From Microbacterium sp. C5A9 (GTDB lineage: Bacteria > Actinomycetota > Actinomycetes > Actinomycetales > Microbacteriaceae): a stretch of DNA of 64,000 nt. The position numbers and the translations under genes were made by a program. Positions 9,801 to 19,209 of the stretch are shown here, one piece after another. The notes below the pieces were generated by a model. It was not told the DNA's origin. It saw nothing but the letters and a program-made list of their open reading frames with translations, and ran no database searches. Each line of letters opens with the position of its first letter. The stretch's first letter is position 1. The stretch covers positions 186,001-250,000 of the forward strand of contig NZ_JABXGD010000005.1 of the NCBI RefSeq assembly GCF_022627955.1, given 5' to 3'.

Positions 9801-11954
9801 ATGCCCGGTCGAAAGGACACTCGAATCCCCATGCCCCAGAAGTCCCGCTTCTCTCGCAAGACCGTGATCATCATCGCCTCGGCGGTGCTCGTGCTCGGAG
9901 GCGCCGGCGCAGCCGCCGCCTTCGCGATCAACAACATGAACGCAGCGGAGGCGCCGCAGGCCGAGGAACGCTCCACGCCGACTCCGACCCCCACACCGAC
10001 GCCCACGCCCGCAGTGGTGGAGCCCGCGGCGATCGCGCAGGGCGGGGCACTGAACTGGTCTCTCGCCCCCCGCACCACGCTCGCCGGTGTCCTGCCCCGC
10101 ATCGGAGACGCTGCGGACGGCGACGTGTCGATCTCGATCGACGCGCCGGTCGTGTCGGGACCCACGACGGCCGTCGCCTCGACGGTCGCGGTGGTGCCGG
10201 AGACGGAGTACACGTTCTCCGCCCAGGTGCGGGTTCCGGAGGAACTTCCTGTCGAAGTGCCGGCCGAGATCAGGATCGGCGCGACGGTGCTGCCCCTGCC
10301 CGAGCTCGACGCCGACTGGGAAGAAGTCTCCGTCGCCTACACGACCGGGGCCGCGGAGACGGCGGTCGATCTCAGCGTCGTCGTCAACGGAGCGGTGCGC
10401 GGACTCTCCGTCGACACCGTGAGCCTCGTCGACGAGGCGGGCACAGAGGCGGTCGCGAACGGGTCCTTCGAAGAGATCGACGCCCCGAGCGGCATCCGCA
10501 ACGACTCGCTGATCCTGCAGCAGAGCACTGCGACTCTCGCTGTGAAGCTCGGGCCGGGCGCGGCCACCTGGGTGGCGCAGAACGCCGACGGGTCGGAAGC
10601 CGCCTCAGGAACGGCGACGCTCACCGATCGTCTGTCGCCGGTGCGCCTGGAGGGGCTCGCCCAGGGCTACTACCAGGTGACGGTCACGGACGCGGCGGGC
10701 AGGAGCATCGCCGCCCCCGTGGGCCTCATCGACATGCCGGACACCTTCGTGCCGGTCGACACGCGTTTCGGCACCCACGTGCACGCTGCCAAGGACTTCG
10801 CGCAGGACGCGACGCCGTCGGCAGCCGCGCTCGGCATCGGCCTGATCCGACTCGGCGACAACTGGCAGACGACCGAGCCGAGCCCCGGACAGTACTTCTG
10901 GAATGAGCCGTTCGCCCAGGCGATGGGTGAAGCCACGGTGAACGGCATGGACAAGATGATCGTCGTCGGGCGCACGAACAAGGCGTACGACAAGGCGATG
11001 CCCCCGTCCAGTCCTGCGGCTCTGGAGGCGTACAGGAACTATGCCGCGGCGCTCGCGAGCCACTATGACGTGCAGGCCGTGGAGGTCTACAACGAGTGGA
11101 ACATCCCGTCGTTCAACAAGGGATGCCGCACGGGCGAGTGCTACGAGCCCGTGCTTCGCGCCGGCTACGAAGGCGTGAAGTCCGTGAAGCCGAACATCCC
11201 CGTGATCGGCGGTGTGACGGGGAACTTCGACAGAGGGTTCTTCCAGCAGCTCTGGGCGGCCGGAGGCATCACCTCGCTCGACGCCGTGAGCTTCCACCCG
11301 TACCAGACGCTCGCTCGCGCCGAGGACCTCGCGGCGCTGATCGACGAGTCCCGCCTGGACTCGTCCGCGCAGGGCGCCGAGAAGCCCATCTGGATCACCG
11401 AGCTCGGGTGGAGCTCCAAGACCGGCGACGTGTCTCTCGAGCAGCAGGGCGAGATGCTGATCCGCTCGCAGATCACCGCGCTCATGAAGGGGGTCGAGCG
11501 GTACTTCTGGTACGACCTCGTCAACGACAAGACCGATCGCGCCGACCACGAAGGCAACTTCGGTCTGTACACGCAGCGCATCGACGGTGTGGCGGCGTAC
11601 CCGCCGAAGCCGGCCGCGTTCACCCAGGCGCTGCTCGTCTCCAGGCTGAACGGCGGAGAGTACGTCTCGACGGACGAGATCCCCGGAGTCTTCTCCTATG
11701 CGTTCAGCGCCGCCGACGATGAGGAACTGCGGTTCGCCTGGTCGACGGAGGGCGTGGAGACCGCGACGTACGCCGCCGAGGGGCCCGTCACCGCGACGAA
11801 CACTCGTGGCCAGGTCGTCACGTATGAGCCGGTCGACGGGGCGGTCACGGTCGCGGTCGGTCTCGATCCGGTGATCCTCGAGGGCGATTTCGCCTCGGAC
11901 TCCGCGAGCCCGTCGCCGACACCGACCCAGAAGGAGGACTCCACCGACGAGTAG
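9801..11954 (+). CDS. Membrane-anchored clan-A (GH39/GH5-like) glycoside hydrolase
   Basis: This 717-residue protein has a short cytoplasmic N-terminus, one membrane segment around residues 25-47 (VIIIASAVLVLGGAGAA), and a Thr/Pro linker with repeated TPTP. A carbohydrate-binding-like jelly roll covers roughly residues 100-215, and a TIM-barrel hydrolase roughly 310-620. The barrel shows the clan-A signature: acid/base Glu432 in VYNEWN and nucleophile Glu534 in WITELGWSS. A retaining glycosidase acting outside the membrane is therefore likely. Its position next to a polysaccharide operon recalls PslG, a GH39-type hydrolase of the Psl locus, so trimming or releasing EPS chains is a reasonable inference. 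ATG 9801 fits a leaderless start after TAGGAT; ATG 9831, preceded by GAAAGGA, is the alternative. The C-terminal tail is Ser/Pro/Thr-rich. Confidence 0.82.
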   Translation: MPGRKDTRIPMPQKSRFSRKTVIIIASAVLVLGGAGAAAAFAINNMNAAEAPQAEERSTPTPTPTPTPTPAVVEPAAIAQGGALNWSLAPRTTLAGVLPRIGDAADGDVSISIDAPVVSGPTTAVASTVAVVPETEYTFSAQVRVPEELPVEVPAEIRIGATVLPLPELDADWEEVSVAYTTGAAETAVDLSVVVNGAVRGLSVDTVSLVDEAGTEAVANGSFEEIDAPSGIRNDSLILQQSTATLAVKLGPGAATWVAQNADGSEAASGTATLTDRLSPVRLEGLAQGYYQVTVTDAAGRSIAAPVGLIDMPDTFVPVDTRFGTHVHAAKDFAQDATPSAAALGIGLIRLGDNWQTTEPSPGQYFWNEPFAQAMGEATVNGMDKMIVVGRTNKAYDKAMPPSSPAALEAYRNYAAALASHYDVQAVEVYNEWNIPSFNKGCRTGECYEPVLRAGYEGVKSVKPNIPVIGGVTGNFDRGFFQQLWAAGGITSLDAVSFHPYQTLARAEDLAALIDESRLDSSAQGAEKPIWITELGWSSKTGDVSLEQQGEMLIRSQITALMKGVERYFWYDLVNDKTDRADHEGNFGLYTQRIDGVAAYPPKPAAFTQALLVSRLNGGEYVSTDEIPGVFSYAFSAADDEELRFAWSTEGVETATYAAEGPVTATNTRGQVVTYEPVDGAVTVAVGLDPVILEGDFASDSASPSPTPTQKEDSTDE

Positions 11955-11973
11955 CCTCCGTCGCAGGGTACGA

Positions 11974-12005
11974 AGAAAGCCGGGTGCGGATGCACCCGGC
12001 TTTCT
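11974..12005. terminator. Bidirectional terminator between convergent genes
   Basis: A perfect 14-bp stem (AGAAAGCCGGGTGC at 11974-11987, complement at 11992-12005) has a GGAT loop. It is flanked by AGAAA on the left and TTTCTCTCT on the right, so it can serve both the hydrolase on the plus strand and UDP-glucose dehydrogenase on the minus strand. Confidence 0.85.
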
Positions 12006-12011
12006 CTCTGT

Positions 12012-13322
12012 TCAGCGGCGGCCCATGCCCTGATACTCGAATCCGGCACCTCGCCAGTCGACGGGATCGAGCGCGTTGCGCCCGTCGATGACGTACGACC
12101 CCCGCATGAGCGACGCGGCGTGGGTGGGGGAGAGCTCGCGACGGTATTCGTCCCACTCGGTGACGAGGATCATGATCTCGGCGTCGCGGAGAGCATCGTC
12201 GAGGCTCGTCGTGTATGTCAGCTGGGGATGACGCTGTCGAGCGTTCTCCGTGGCGGCGGGGTCGGTGACGATGACGTCGGCGCCGAGGCCGTGGAGACGC
12301 ACGGCGATGTCGAGCCCGGGAGAGTCGCGCACATCGTCGCTGTGCGGCTTGAAGGCGGCGCCGAGGACGGCGATGCGGCGCTGATAGACCGAGCCCCCCA
12401 GCGATGCTTCAGCCAGCTGGACCACGCGGTCGCGGCGGCGCAGGTTGATCTGATCGACCTCGTGCAGGAACGCCACGGCCTCGCCCACGCCGAGCTCCTC
12501 TGCGCGGGCGGTGAGGGCGCGGATGTCCTTCGGCAGGCATCCACCGCCGAAGCCGATGCCCGCTCCGAGGAAGCGACGCCCGATGCGGGTGTCATGGCCG
12601 AGCGCGTCGGCGAGCGTCGAGACGTCTGCGCCGGTCACCTCGGCGATCTCGGCCATCGCATTGATGAAGGAGATCTTCGTCGCCAGGAACGCGTTCGCCG
12701 CGACCTTGACGAGTTCGGAGGTCGCGTAGTCGGTCACGATGAACGGAGTCGTGGGCGTCGATGCCGCGCGATAGACCTCGCGGAGCGTGTCCGCCGCCTC
12801 GGCGCCGGCTGCTCCCTGGGGGACTCCGACCACGATCCGATCGGGTGCGAGTGTGTCCTGCACAGCCCACCCCTCGCGAAGGAACTCGGGGTTCCAGACC
12901 AGCGTGGCGCCGGTGTGCTCGATGCGGCGCGCAAGGTCCTCGGCGGTGCCGACCGGGACGGTCGACTTTCCGACCACGAGCGCGCCCTCGCGGAGGACGG
13001 GGAGCAGGCTGTCCAGGGCCGCATGCACGAACCGCAGATCTGCGGCGTCACTGCCCTGCTGCTGCGGAGTGCCGACCGCGAGGAAGTGCACGTCGGCATC
13101 GGCGGCGTCCGCGAAGTCCTGGGAGAAGCGCAGCCGACCGGACTTCAGGCCTTCGTTGAGGATCTCCTCGAGGCCGGGCTCGAAGAACGGGGTGTCACCC
13201 TTGCCGAGCGATTCGATCTTCGCGGAATCGACGTCGATGCCGATGACGTCGTGTCCGATCGAAGCCATCGTCGCAGCGTGCACTGCTCCCAGGTAGCCGC
13301 AGCCGATCACTGAAAGTCGCAA
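12012..13322 (-). CDS. ugd: UDP-glucose 6-dehydrogenase
   Basis: The enzyme oxidises UDP-glucose to UDP-glucuronate with two NAD+, supplying the acidic sugar for the neighbouring EPS genes. The 436-residue product has an N-terminal Rossmann fold (GCGYLGAVHA), a central dimerisation domain, the catalytic-Cys region FGGGCLPKD, and a C-terminal UDP-binding domain with FKPHSDDVRDSPG; all are standard for the UDP-Glc/GDP-Man dehydrogenase family. The start is TTG, preceded by GGGGGA with 5-nt spacing. It lies 86 nt downstream of the Wzy gene and has its own probable -10 box (TACACT), so it may be expressed independently of the large EPS operon. Confidence 0.95.
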   Translation of the reverse strand: MRLSVIGCGYLGAVHAATMASIGHDVIGIDVDSAKIESLGKGDTPFFEPGLEEILNEGLKSGRLRFSQDFADAADADVHFLAVGTPQQQGSDAADLRFVHAALDSLLPVLREGALVVGKSTVPVGTAEDLARRIEHTGATLVWNPEFLREGWAVQDTLAPDRIVVGVPQGAAGAEAADTLREVYRAASTPTTPFIVTDYATSELVKVAANAFLATKISFINAMAEIAEVTGADVSTLADALGHDTRIGRRFLGAGIGFGGGCLPKDIRALTARAEELGVGEAVAFLHEVDQINLRRRDRVVQLAEASLGGSVYQRRIAVLGAAFKPHSDDVRDSPGLDIAVRLHGLGADVIVTDPAATENARQRHPQLTYTTSLDDALRDAEIMILVTEWDEYRRELSPTHAASLMRGSYVIDGRNALDPVDWRGAGFEYQGMGRR

Positions 13323-13373
13323 TTGTTCCCCCGAGTCGAGTGGTCACGCACGACCCCTCGGTGTGCTGTTTCC

Positions 13374-13379
13374 AGTGTA
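13374..13379 (-). promoter_or_regulatory. Probable -10 element for ugd
   Basis: TACACT on the minus strand lies about 50 nt before the TTG start of ugd. It fits TANNNT, but no convincing -35 element is visible. Confidence 0.4.
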
Positions 13380-13408
13380 GATGCAGGTGGCGGGCGTGTT
13401 CGGCGCGG

Positions 13409-14830
13409 TCACGCCGACAGCGGCGGAGAGGACTCCGCGCCGGCATCCGTCGCTTCCCGGTCGCGGACCGACGACCGCCCGGCGGGCGAGCGCCATGTCC
13501 AGAACTCGCGGCGCCAGAATCGCCAGCTCACGGCGGCGTTCGCCTCGACGGCGGAGAACGCCGGAGCATCGTCGGCATCCTTCATCATCCCTGCGACGAA
13601 CCCGAAGCAGAGGAGGACCAGGGGCAGGATCGACTGCGCGAACAGCCCCCATCCGGTGAAGGCGGTGAGCACGATGCCCGGCACGGCGCCGAGGAGCGAG
13701 AGTGCGTAGCCGCTCACGAGGGGTTCGCGCTTCAGGCTCATGACCGCGCGGACGACGACCGTCACGAGCGGGATGAGGAACAGGGCGGCCAGCACGATGC
13801 CCATCTCGGCGGTGAGGAGCAGGAAGGAGTTGTGCACGGGCAGATTCTCTTTGGTGTGCACATCGAAGGCCGACACCACCGAGACGTAGGAGTTCGGGCC
13901 GATGCCGAACCACGGCTCCCGCGAGATCTGCTCGAGAGCGGCCGGGATGAGCTTGGGGCGCGAGCCGCCGAAGGGATCGAAGGTCGACCTCTGGATCACG
14001 ACCGCGAGGACGGGCACCGCAGCCACGATGATCGCACCCAGCACGGCGAGCCGCACCCAGAGGCGGGTCTTGATGGCGAACAGGATCCAGGCGAGGAGGA
14101 GCACTCCGGCCGCCGCGATGTTGGCCCGACCGAAGGTCAGACCGAGAGTCACCGATGCCAGGCCCACCGTCACCCATGACAGGATCCGCACGCTCTTGGT
14201 CGCCGAACGAGTGAGGGGAAGCGCCAGAAGGATCAGGAAGAAGAGGACCTTGCCGAGGGTCCCGGGGTGACCGAGCGTGCCGTTGACGCGGGTGATCACC
14301 TCGCCGCCCGAGACGAGCGTTCCGACGGACCGGATGCTGAGCAGCTGGAGCAGGCTCTTGCCGGCCTGGGCCAGGGCGATCATGAACAGCACGAGAGCGA
14401 GGCCCTGCTGGATCCGTGGGCTCTGCCGGAAGGCCCTGGCGAAGCCGAATGCCCCGATGAACGCGGCGATGCCGACGAAGAACAGGAGGACGCCGGACAC
14501 CCGGGCGACGCTCGGCTCCCAGTAGAAGATCAGGAGGATCACCGAGAGCGCGGCGAAAACCATGTAGGCGATGGGGATGCTGCCGCGCAGAAGGGCCAAC
14601 CCGAGCGAGAGCACGAGCACGACCGCGAGGATCGAGTACGTGTGGATGTCGACGCCGGGGCTGGCGATTCCGGAGTGGTTCGCACTGCCGTGGACGATCG
14701 TGATGACGGTGCGCGGCACCACGGCGGCCGCGAAGAGCAGGCCCGCGAAGGCGGCCGTCTTGAAGGAGAAGGCGAACCAGATGACGATGAAGGCCACGGC
14801 GCCGATGGCGTACAGAACGACATCATCCAT
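13409..14830 (-). CDS. O-antigen ligase/polymerase-like membrane protein (Wzy/WaaL family)
   Basis: This 473-residue protein is almost entirely membrane-spanning, with about 11-12 hydrophobic segments from the N-terminus (VVLYAIGAVAFIVIWFAF) onward. A long extracytoplasmic loop in the C-terminal half contains GIGPNSYVSV and the family's conserved His in LPVHNSFLLLTAEMG. These are hallmarks of the Wzy_C/O-antigen ligase family, which polymerises or transfers lipid-linked glycan repeat units on the outer face of the membrane. Its ATG overlaps the stop of the preceding glycosyltransferase gene (TGATG). With the flippase and priming transferase nearby, a Wzy polymerase role for the EPS is the best inference. 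Confidence 0.85.
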   Translation of the reverse strand: MDDVVLYAIGAVAFIVIWFAFSFKTAAFAGLLFAAAVVPRTVITIVHGSANHSGIASPGVDIHTYSILAVVLVLSLGLALLRGSIPIAYMVFAALSVILLIFYWEPSVARVSGVLLFFVGIAAFIGAFGFARAFRQSPRIQQGLALVLFMIALAQAGKSLLQLLSIRSVGTLVSGGEVITRVNGTLGHPGTLGKVLFFLILLALPLTRSATKSVRILSWVTVGLASVTLGLTFGRANIAAAGVLLLAWILFAIKTRLWVRLAVLGAIIVAAVPVLAVVIQRSTFDPFGGSRPKLIPAALEQISREPWFGIGPNSYVSVVSAFDVHTKENLPVHNSFLLLTAEMGIVLAALFLIPLVTVVVRAVMSLKREPLVSGYALSLLGAVPGIVLTAFTGWGLFAQSILPLVLLCFGFVAGMMKDADDAPAFSAVEANAAVSWRFWRREFWTWRSPAGRSSVRDREATDAGAESSPPLSA

Positions 14831-15864
14831 CAGTCGTCCCCTCTCTTGATCGCGATCGCCTGGCGATAGGCAGCCTCATGCTGGGCTGCCACCGTCTCCC
14901 AGCTTCGCCCATCGAGCTGCGGCTCCGCGGTAGGCGGGTGGAGAGTCGCGGCTTCCAGCGCGGCCGCCAGCTGCATCGAGTCGATCTCACCCGTGAACGT
15001 GTGGACCCAGCCCTCGCCGACCTCACGGGCCAGTTCGGTGGCGGATGCCGAGGCGGGCACGAGGATCGGGATGCCCAGGGAGAGAGCGACGAGCGCGACT
15101 CCCGAGTTGTACAGCTCGGTGTAGGGCAGCACGGCGAGCGAGGCCGCGGTGACCTCGCGGACGAGCGACTCGTCGTCGACGAACTCGAAGCGGAAGCTCA
15201 CGCGATCGTCGTCTGCGGCGACGGTGGTCAGCTGCTGTCTGGTCTGAGGATCGGACTTGCCGACGACGCGCAGTCGCCGGTGCGCGCCGTCAGCCGGGAT
15301 CCCGCGGAACGCCTCGATCAGCTTCCCCACGTTCTTGTAGGGCTTGATCATGCCGAAGAAGATCGCGAGGCCCGGCTCTGTCGTCGAACGGGGGTGGGAC
15401 GCGAACCGAGAACGGTAGTGACCGTGCATGATCGTCACCGCGTTCTTCGGGCCCTCGCCCGAGCCGTGGCGGTTGATCAGGATGAAGGTGGTCGTGTGGC
15501 GGTCGATCAGCCGCATCGCCGCGTGCTCGATGCGGCTGTGCCATTCGTGCGGCTCGAGGTTGTGCAGAGTCCGGACGATGGGGCGTCGGAGGAGCCGTGC
15601 ACGCTGCACGAGAACCCACACGAGCCCGGACTTGATCGCCCGAACCGCGGGGCGGGGTGAGGTGACGAGGGTCTCCGGCCAGTGCACGTGGAACGCGTCC
15701 CACCTGCCGAAGAGGGCCTCGCTCCAGGAGAAGTACACGAACCTCGTGGCGTCGCTCGCGTCGGTGACGATCTGATCGATGTAGCGGGTGGTGCCATCGG
15801 GGGCGTTCGTCGACTGGAGCACCGTGATCGGGCTCGTGGATGTGGTTCGACGGCGCGAACTCAT
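14830..15864 (-). CDS. GT-B glycosyltransferase of the EPS operon
   Basis: The 344-residue product has GT-B features: an N-terminal acceptor half with FHVHWPE, and a C-terminal Rossmann half with LAIFFGMIKPYKNVGKLIEAF, RVVGKSD and the donor-binding stretch LYNSGVALVALSLGIPILVP. It probably adds one sugar to the lipid-linked repeat unit at the cytoplasmic face of the membrane; donor and acceptor are unknown. The frame stays open far upstream, but I chose ATG 15864 because it overlaps the flippase stop (ATGA) and is preceded by GAGGGG. A longer product would have to run through the whole 3' half of the flippase gene. Confidence 0.85.
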   Translation of the reverse strand: MSSRRRTTSTSPITVLQSTNAPDGTTRYIDQIVTDASDATRFVYFSWSEALFGRWDAFHVHWPETLVTSPRPAVRAIKSGLVWVLVQRARLLRRPIVRTLHNLEPHEWHSRIEHAAMRLIDRHTTTFILINRHGSGEGPKNAVTIMHGHYRSRFASHPRSTTEPGLAIFFGMIKPYKNVGKLIEAFRGIPADGAHRRLRVVGKSDPQTRQQLTTVAADDDRVSFRFEFVDDESLVREVTAASLAVLPYTELYNSGVALVALSLGIPILVPASASATELAREVGEGWVHTFTGEIDSMQLAAALEAATLHPPTAEPQLDGRSWETVAAQHEAAYRQAIAIKRGDD

Positions 15865-17339
15865 GAGAATCCCCTCTTCAGAGCCTTCTTGAATGTCTTC
15901 ACATCGCCGCGGAACACGCGGAACGGGAGGGCGAGCGCCACCACGGCGACGGCGAAGGCGGCGAAGGCGACCCCGGCGCCGAGCAGCCCGTCGATGTCGA
16001 GCAGGCGCCGCAGGAGCTCCGCGACGGTGGCCGCGACGGCATACAGTGCGATGATCCTCAGGCCGTTCACGAACACCGCGAGCGCGGGCACCTCCGTGCG
16101 GTGCGCGACCCACACGATGCCCAGCGGCCACAGCACCGCCGTCGCGATCGTGTAGGCCCAGGCCACCCCTTCGACTCCTCCGACCGCAGCGCCGAAAGCG
16201 ATGGCGGCGATCATGAACGGGCGCGTGGTCAGCGACCAGAAGAGCAGTCGCTTCGACAGCCCGAGAGCGAGGAAGCACCAGTAGGTGGCGAATCCCGCGG
16301 CCTGGAAGCATCCGGCGATCGCGAGGATGCGGAAGATGTCGATCACTCCGGTCCACTGATCTCCCAGGAGCAGGGGGACCAGGGGGTCGGCGACGAGCCA
16401 GGCGACGGCGAAGGTCACCATGATCAGGTGGAGGAGGAGCGTCTGGCCGGTGAGGAGGAAGTCTCGGAACCGGCGGGGATCGTCCTGCAGGCGGGACAGG
16501 ACCGGCATGGCCACCCGGTTGGCGGGAGCGTTCAGCTGGTTCAGCGGGAGGAGGAGCAGCTGGAAGGCACGGTTGTAGATTCCGAGCTGGCTCGGTCCGA
16601 AGAAGGCGCCGACGATGACCGAATCCACGTTCCGGCTGACGTAGGTGATCACCTGCGAGGTGAAGACGCTGCCGCCGAAACCCAGGAGCGATCGCACACC
16701 CGCACCGCGGCGGTAGCGCGACGGCCACCACTTGGCGATGACGATCGAGCCGGCCAGGGTGGCGAGCGCCGTGACGATCTGCTGAGCGACGAGCGACCAG
16801 TAGCCGCCCTGAGCGAGCGCGATCCCGATGGCGATCACGAGGCCGACGAGCGGAGCGATGGTCTCGGTGACGGCGAGAGCGGCCAGCTTGAGGTCACGTG
16901 CCGCTTTGGCCCGGAACTGCGTGGTCACGCCGTTGATCAGGAAGGTGACGCTGAGTGCGAGGACGATGGGGACCAGCTGCGGTTCGCCGTAGAGTCCGGC
17001 GATCAACGGCGCGAGGCATGCCGTGACCACCGAGGCGAGTGCGCCGATGCCCGTGTTGATGAAGAAGAGGTTGCTCTGCTGCTGATGGGTGAGCGTCTTC
17101 GCCTGGATGGCGGCGAACGACAGACCGAAGTCGCGGAAGAGCTCGGCGACGCCGATGATCGCGACCACCATCGTGAGGTAGCCGTAGTCGGAGGGGGAGA
17201 GGAGGCGCGCGAGGACCACGATGCCGGCGAGCTGGATGACCAGTCGCACGAGCTGCGCGCCGACCGTGAAGGTGGCGCCCCGCGATGCGTGGCGTCCTAT
17301 GTCGGGGTTCTCGGGGTCATCCACGCCGCTCACGGCCAC
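15861..17339 (-). CDS. Wzx-type polysaccharide flippase
   Basis: The 492-residue integral membrane protein has about 14 predicted helices. The N-terminal block (VGAQLVRLVIQLAGIVVLARLLSPSDYG, given here in part: ARLLSPSDYG) and the later GIYNRAFQLLLLPL and VAMPVLSRLQDD are typical of the MATE/Wzx lipopolysaccharide-flippase superfamily. The protein would translocate undecaprenyl-linked repeat units across the membrane for the Wzy-like protein encoded downstream. The GTG start at 17339 lies inside the 3' end of the pyruvyl transferase gene (about 10-nt overlap), and the stop overlaps the next ATG. This supports one polycistronic, translationally coupled message. Confidence 0.9.
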   Translation of the reverse strand: MAVSGVDDPENPDIGRHASRGATFTVGAQLVRLVIQLAGIVVLARLLSPSDYGYLTMVVAIIGVAELFRDFGLSFAAIQAKTLTHQQQSNLFFINTGIGALASVVTACLAPLIAGLYGEPQLVPIVLALSVTFLINGVTTQFRAKAARDLKLAALAVTETIAPLVGLVIAIGIALAQGGYWSLVAQQIVTALATLAGSIVIAKWWPSRYRRGAGVRSLLGFGGSVFTSQVITYVSRNVDSVIVGAFFGPSQLGIYNRAFQLLLLPLNQLNAPANRVAMPVLSRLQDDPRRFRDFLLTGQTLLLHLIMVTFAVAWLVADPLVPLLLGDQWTGVIDIFRILAIAGCFQAAGFATYWCFLALGLSKRLLFWSLTTRPFMIAAIAFGAAVGGVEGVAWAYTIATAVLWPLGIVWVAHRTEVPALAVFVNGLRIIALYAVAATVAELLRRLLDIDGLLGAGVAFAAFAVAVVALALPFRVFRGDVKTFKKALKRGFS

Positions 17340-18121
17340 AGGTCTCTGGGGAAGGCGTCGAGCAGCGGCGTGTGATCGAACACCGGCGGAGTCTGCCCGC
17401 CCATGTCACGCGCCTCTTCGACCGAGGTGGCGAACACCGCGGGTTCGCGACCGGTGCCGAGCATGTAGTCGTCGTACTTGAACCGAGGCTCGTGATCCGA
17501 GGCGATGAATCGCGCGGGGATCCCCAGCGCCTCGGCGACGATGACCCCGTGGAGCGAGGACCCGCACACGAAATCGCTGCTCGCGATGCGGCGGAGCACC
17601 GCTCGGAGTGAGTCACGGGGATTCACCATGGTCGAGCGGTCGTCGCGGGTCGCTGCGTAGTCGTGGAAGTTGGGGACGACGGAGATCGGCACGGACGTCG
17701 CGCCACCGGCGAGCTCCTCGCGCCCGAACAGCGGGCCGAGGAGCAGCGCGGGGTCGCCGAAGACGGACGGCGCGGATCCTCCGCGCTGGTTCGCCCAGTC
17801 CCGCGTGAGCGGGCCGCGGACGGCGCGGATGTCGACCTCGCCGAGCGACAGATCGCGGTCGATCGACTTCCCGTTGACGCCGGTGCCCCACACGGTGTCG
17901 CCCGGCCTTGCGAGGGTGAGGATCGATCCGACGGTGAGCAGACGCGGTTCCGGCCTGGAGCGGGAGGACGAGACACGTCCCTCGCTCTCATTGATCCGAT
18001 TCGCGATGAACGGACCGAGCAGGTCGCCGAAGTTGTTGATGCGCGGTCCGACGGCCGGGAGCCGGTGCAGGGGGCCGGACGCGCGGAATCTTCTGGGGTT
18101 CCAGTGGACGATCTCGACCAT
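17330..18121 (-). CDS. Polysaccharide pyruvyl transferase family protein (EPS operon, third of three)
   Basis: The 263-residue protein is shorter than its two relatives in the same operon. It shows the N-x-G-D motif (RINNFGDLLGPFI, about residue 30), VWGTGVNG, and a C-terminal FVCGSSLHGVIVAEALGIPARFI, the conserved S-x-L-H-G segment of the PS_pyruv_trans (CsaB/GumL-like) family. Members transfer pyruvate from phosphoenolpyruvate to sugars to form ketals that add negative charge. The ATG overlaps the upstream stop (TGATG). The acceptor sugar is unknown. Confidence 0.85.
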   Translation of the reverse strand: MVEIVHWNPRRFRASGPLHRLPAVGPRINNFGDLLGPFIANRINESEGRVSSSRSRPEPRLLTVGSILTLARPGDTVWGTGVNGKSIDRDLSLGEVDIRAVRGPLTRDWANQRGGSAPSVFGDPALLLGPLFGREELAGGATSVPISVVPNFHDYAATRDDRSTMVNPRDSLRAVLRRIASSDFVCGSSLHGVIVAEALGIPARFIASDHEPRFKYDDYMLGTGREPAVFATSVEEARDMGGQTPPVFDHTPLLDAFPRDLWP

Positions 18122-19209
18122 CAGGCGTCCAGGGATGCGACGAGGGCGGTGATCTGCGTGCGCGCCGTGTCGACGGCGGAGCGCAGCTCCGCGCGCCAGA
18201 CGTCGACGGCGTCACCGTCGACGACCGGCAGGTCCGCCGCCGAGGATCCTTCGTGGAGCGAGGGGAAGTCCAGGCCGACGGTGCGGAAGTGCCGGCCGGT
18301 CTTGCCCGTCGAGCTCGTGACCCAGCCGAGGGGCACAGAACCCTCGGTCGCGGCCACGACGAGGCCGTGCAGGCGATCGCCGATCGTGACCAGGGCGCGG
18401 GAGTAGGCCGCGCGGACCACTGTCTCCTGGTCCCAGTGCACGGTGTCCTCGGGCCATTCCACGACGTCGAATCCGTACTCGCGGGCGGCTCGCTGCGCAT
18501 GGGCGGAGTCGCGGCGCACCTGAACGACCACGGTCGGGGTGAGCGACAGCTGATCGGCGGTCTGCCTCACCCAGCGCCACCACTGCTCGGCGGGGAAGTC
18601 CCTGTCGCCCCGCAGGACCACCGCGAGCAGGTCGCGGTCGGCTCGCGGCGTCCATTCGGATGATGTCGTTCCCTCGGAGAAGGCCCAGTCCGCGGTCACC
18701 GCGCCTCGCCCCATCTGCTCACGGCTCTCGCTCTCGCGCCAGGAGAGCGGCGACGTCGCACGGCTCGCGATCCGGTAGATCCCGCGGAGTCGGCGGCTCG
18801 TGCGCGGCACTTCGGCCCCGATCCACACGGCACGTCCTCGACGGGCGCGAGTGGTCGCGAGAAGGGGAAGCAGCGCGAGCAGCTTCAGGGCGCCTCGGGC
18901 CGAGACGCGCATCTCGCCGGCGTTGATCCCCACCAGCGCTCGGCCGCGGAGGGCCGCGGCGAACGAGCGGCCGTACCAGCGCGACCACGAGCGATCGACG
19001 GTCGCGTGCTCGTCGAGCCGCAGGCCGGTGATGAAGTCGTCGGAGGCCTCTCTCACCCAGACGGCGAGAGGCGCGCGCTCGGCGAAGGCGCGTGCGTAGG
19101 GGCGTCGGAGGAGGGAGTCGCCGATGTTGTCGTCCTGCCCGGTGATCCACAGCGAGGACGATCGGAACCTGCGCGAGGGCGTGGGGAGGGATGAGGTGCC
19201 CGGGGTCAT
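18121..19209 (-). CDS. Polysaccharide pyruvyl transferase family protein (EPS operon, second of three)
   Basis: The 362-residue protein starts with SLWITGQDDNIGDSLLRRPY, containing the family's N-x-G-D motif. It later has YSRALVTIGDRLHGLVVAATEG, with the R-L-H-G motif near the C-terminus. The central part has the Arg-rich basic surface expected for a GT-B-like fold binding phosphoenolpyruvate. It is coupled on both sides: its ATG overlaps the GT2 stop (ATGA), and its stop overlaps the next ATG. It probably modifies a different sugar from its paralogues, because sequence identity among the three is visibly low outside the motifs. Confidence 0.83.
   Translation of the reverse strand: MTPGTSSLPTPSRRFRSSSLWITGQDDNIGDSLLRRPYARAFAERAPLAVWVREASDDFITGLRLDEHATVDRSWSRWYGRSFAAALRGRALVGINAGEMRVSARGALKLLALLPLLATTRARRGRAVWIGAEVPRTSRRLRGIYRIASRATSPLSWRESESREQMGRGAVTADWAFSEGTTSSEWTPRADRDLLAVVLRGDRDFPAEQWWRWVRQTADQLSLTPTVVVQVRRDSAHAQRAAREYGFDVVEWPEDTVHWDQETVVRAAYSRALVTIGDRLHGLVVAATEGSVPLGWVTSSTGKTGRHFRTVGLDFPSLHEGSSAADLPVVDGDAVDVWRAELRSAVDTARTQITALVASLDA

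Noticed and set aside
12120..13313. Plus-strand open frame of 397 codons opposite ugd
   Set aside because: It is an antisense shadow of a clear UDP-glucose dehydrogenase, with low-complexity composition and no recognisable domain.
14830..16731. A 633-residue version of the glycosyltransferase starting inside the flippase gene
   Set aside because: The extra 289 residues are an Arg/Pro-rich shadow of the flippase. ATG 15864 has an ATGA overlap and the fold begins there.
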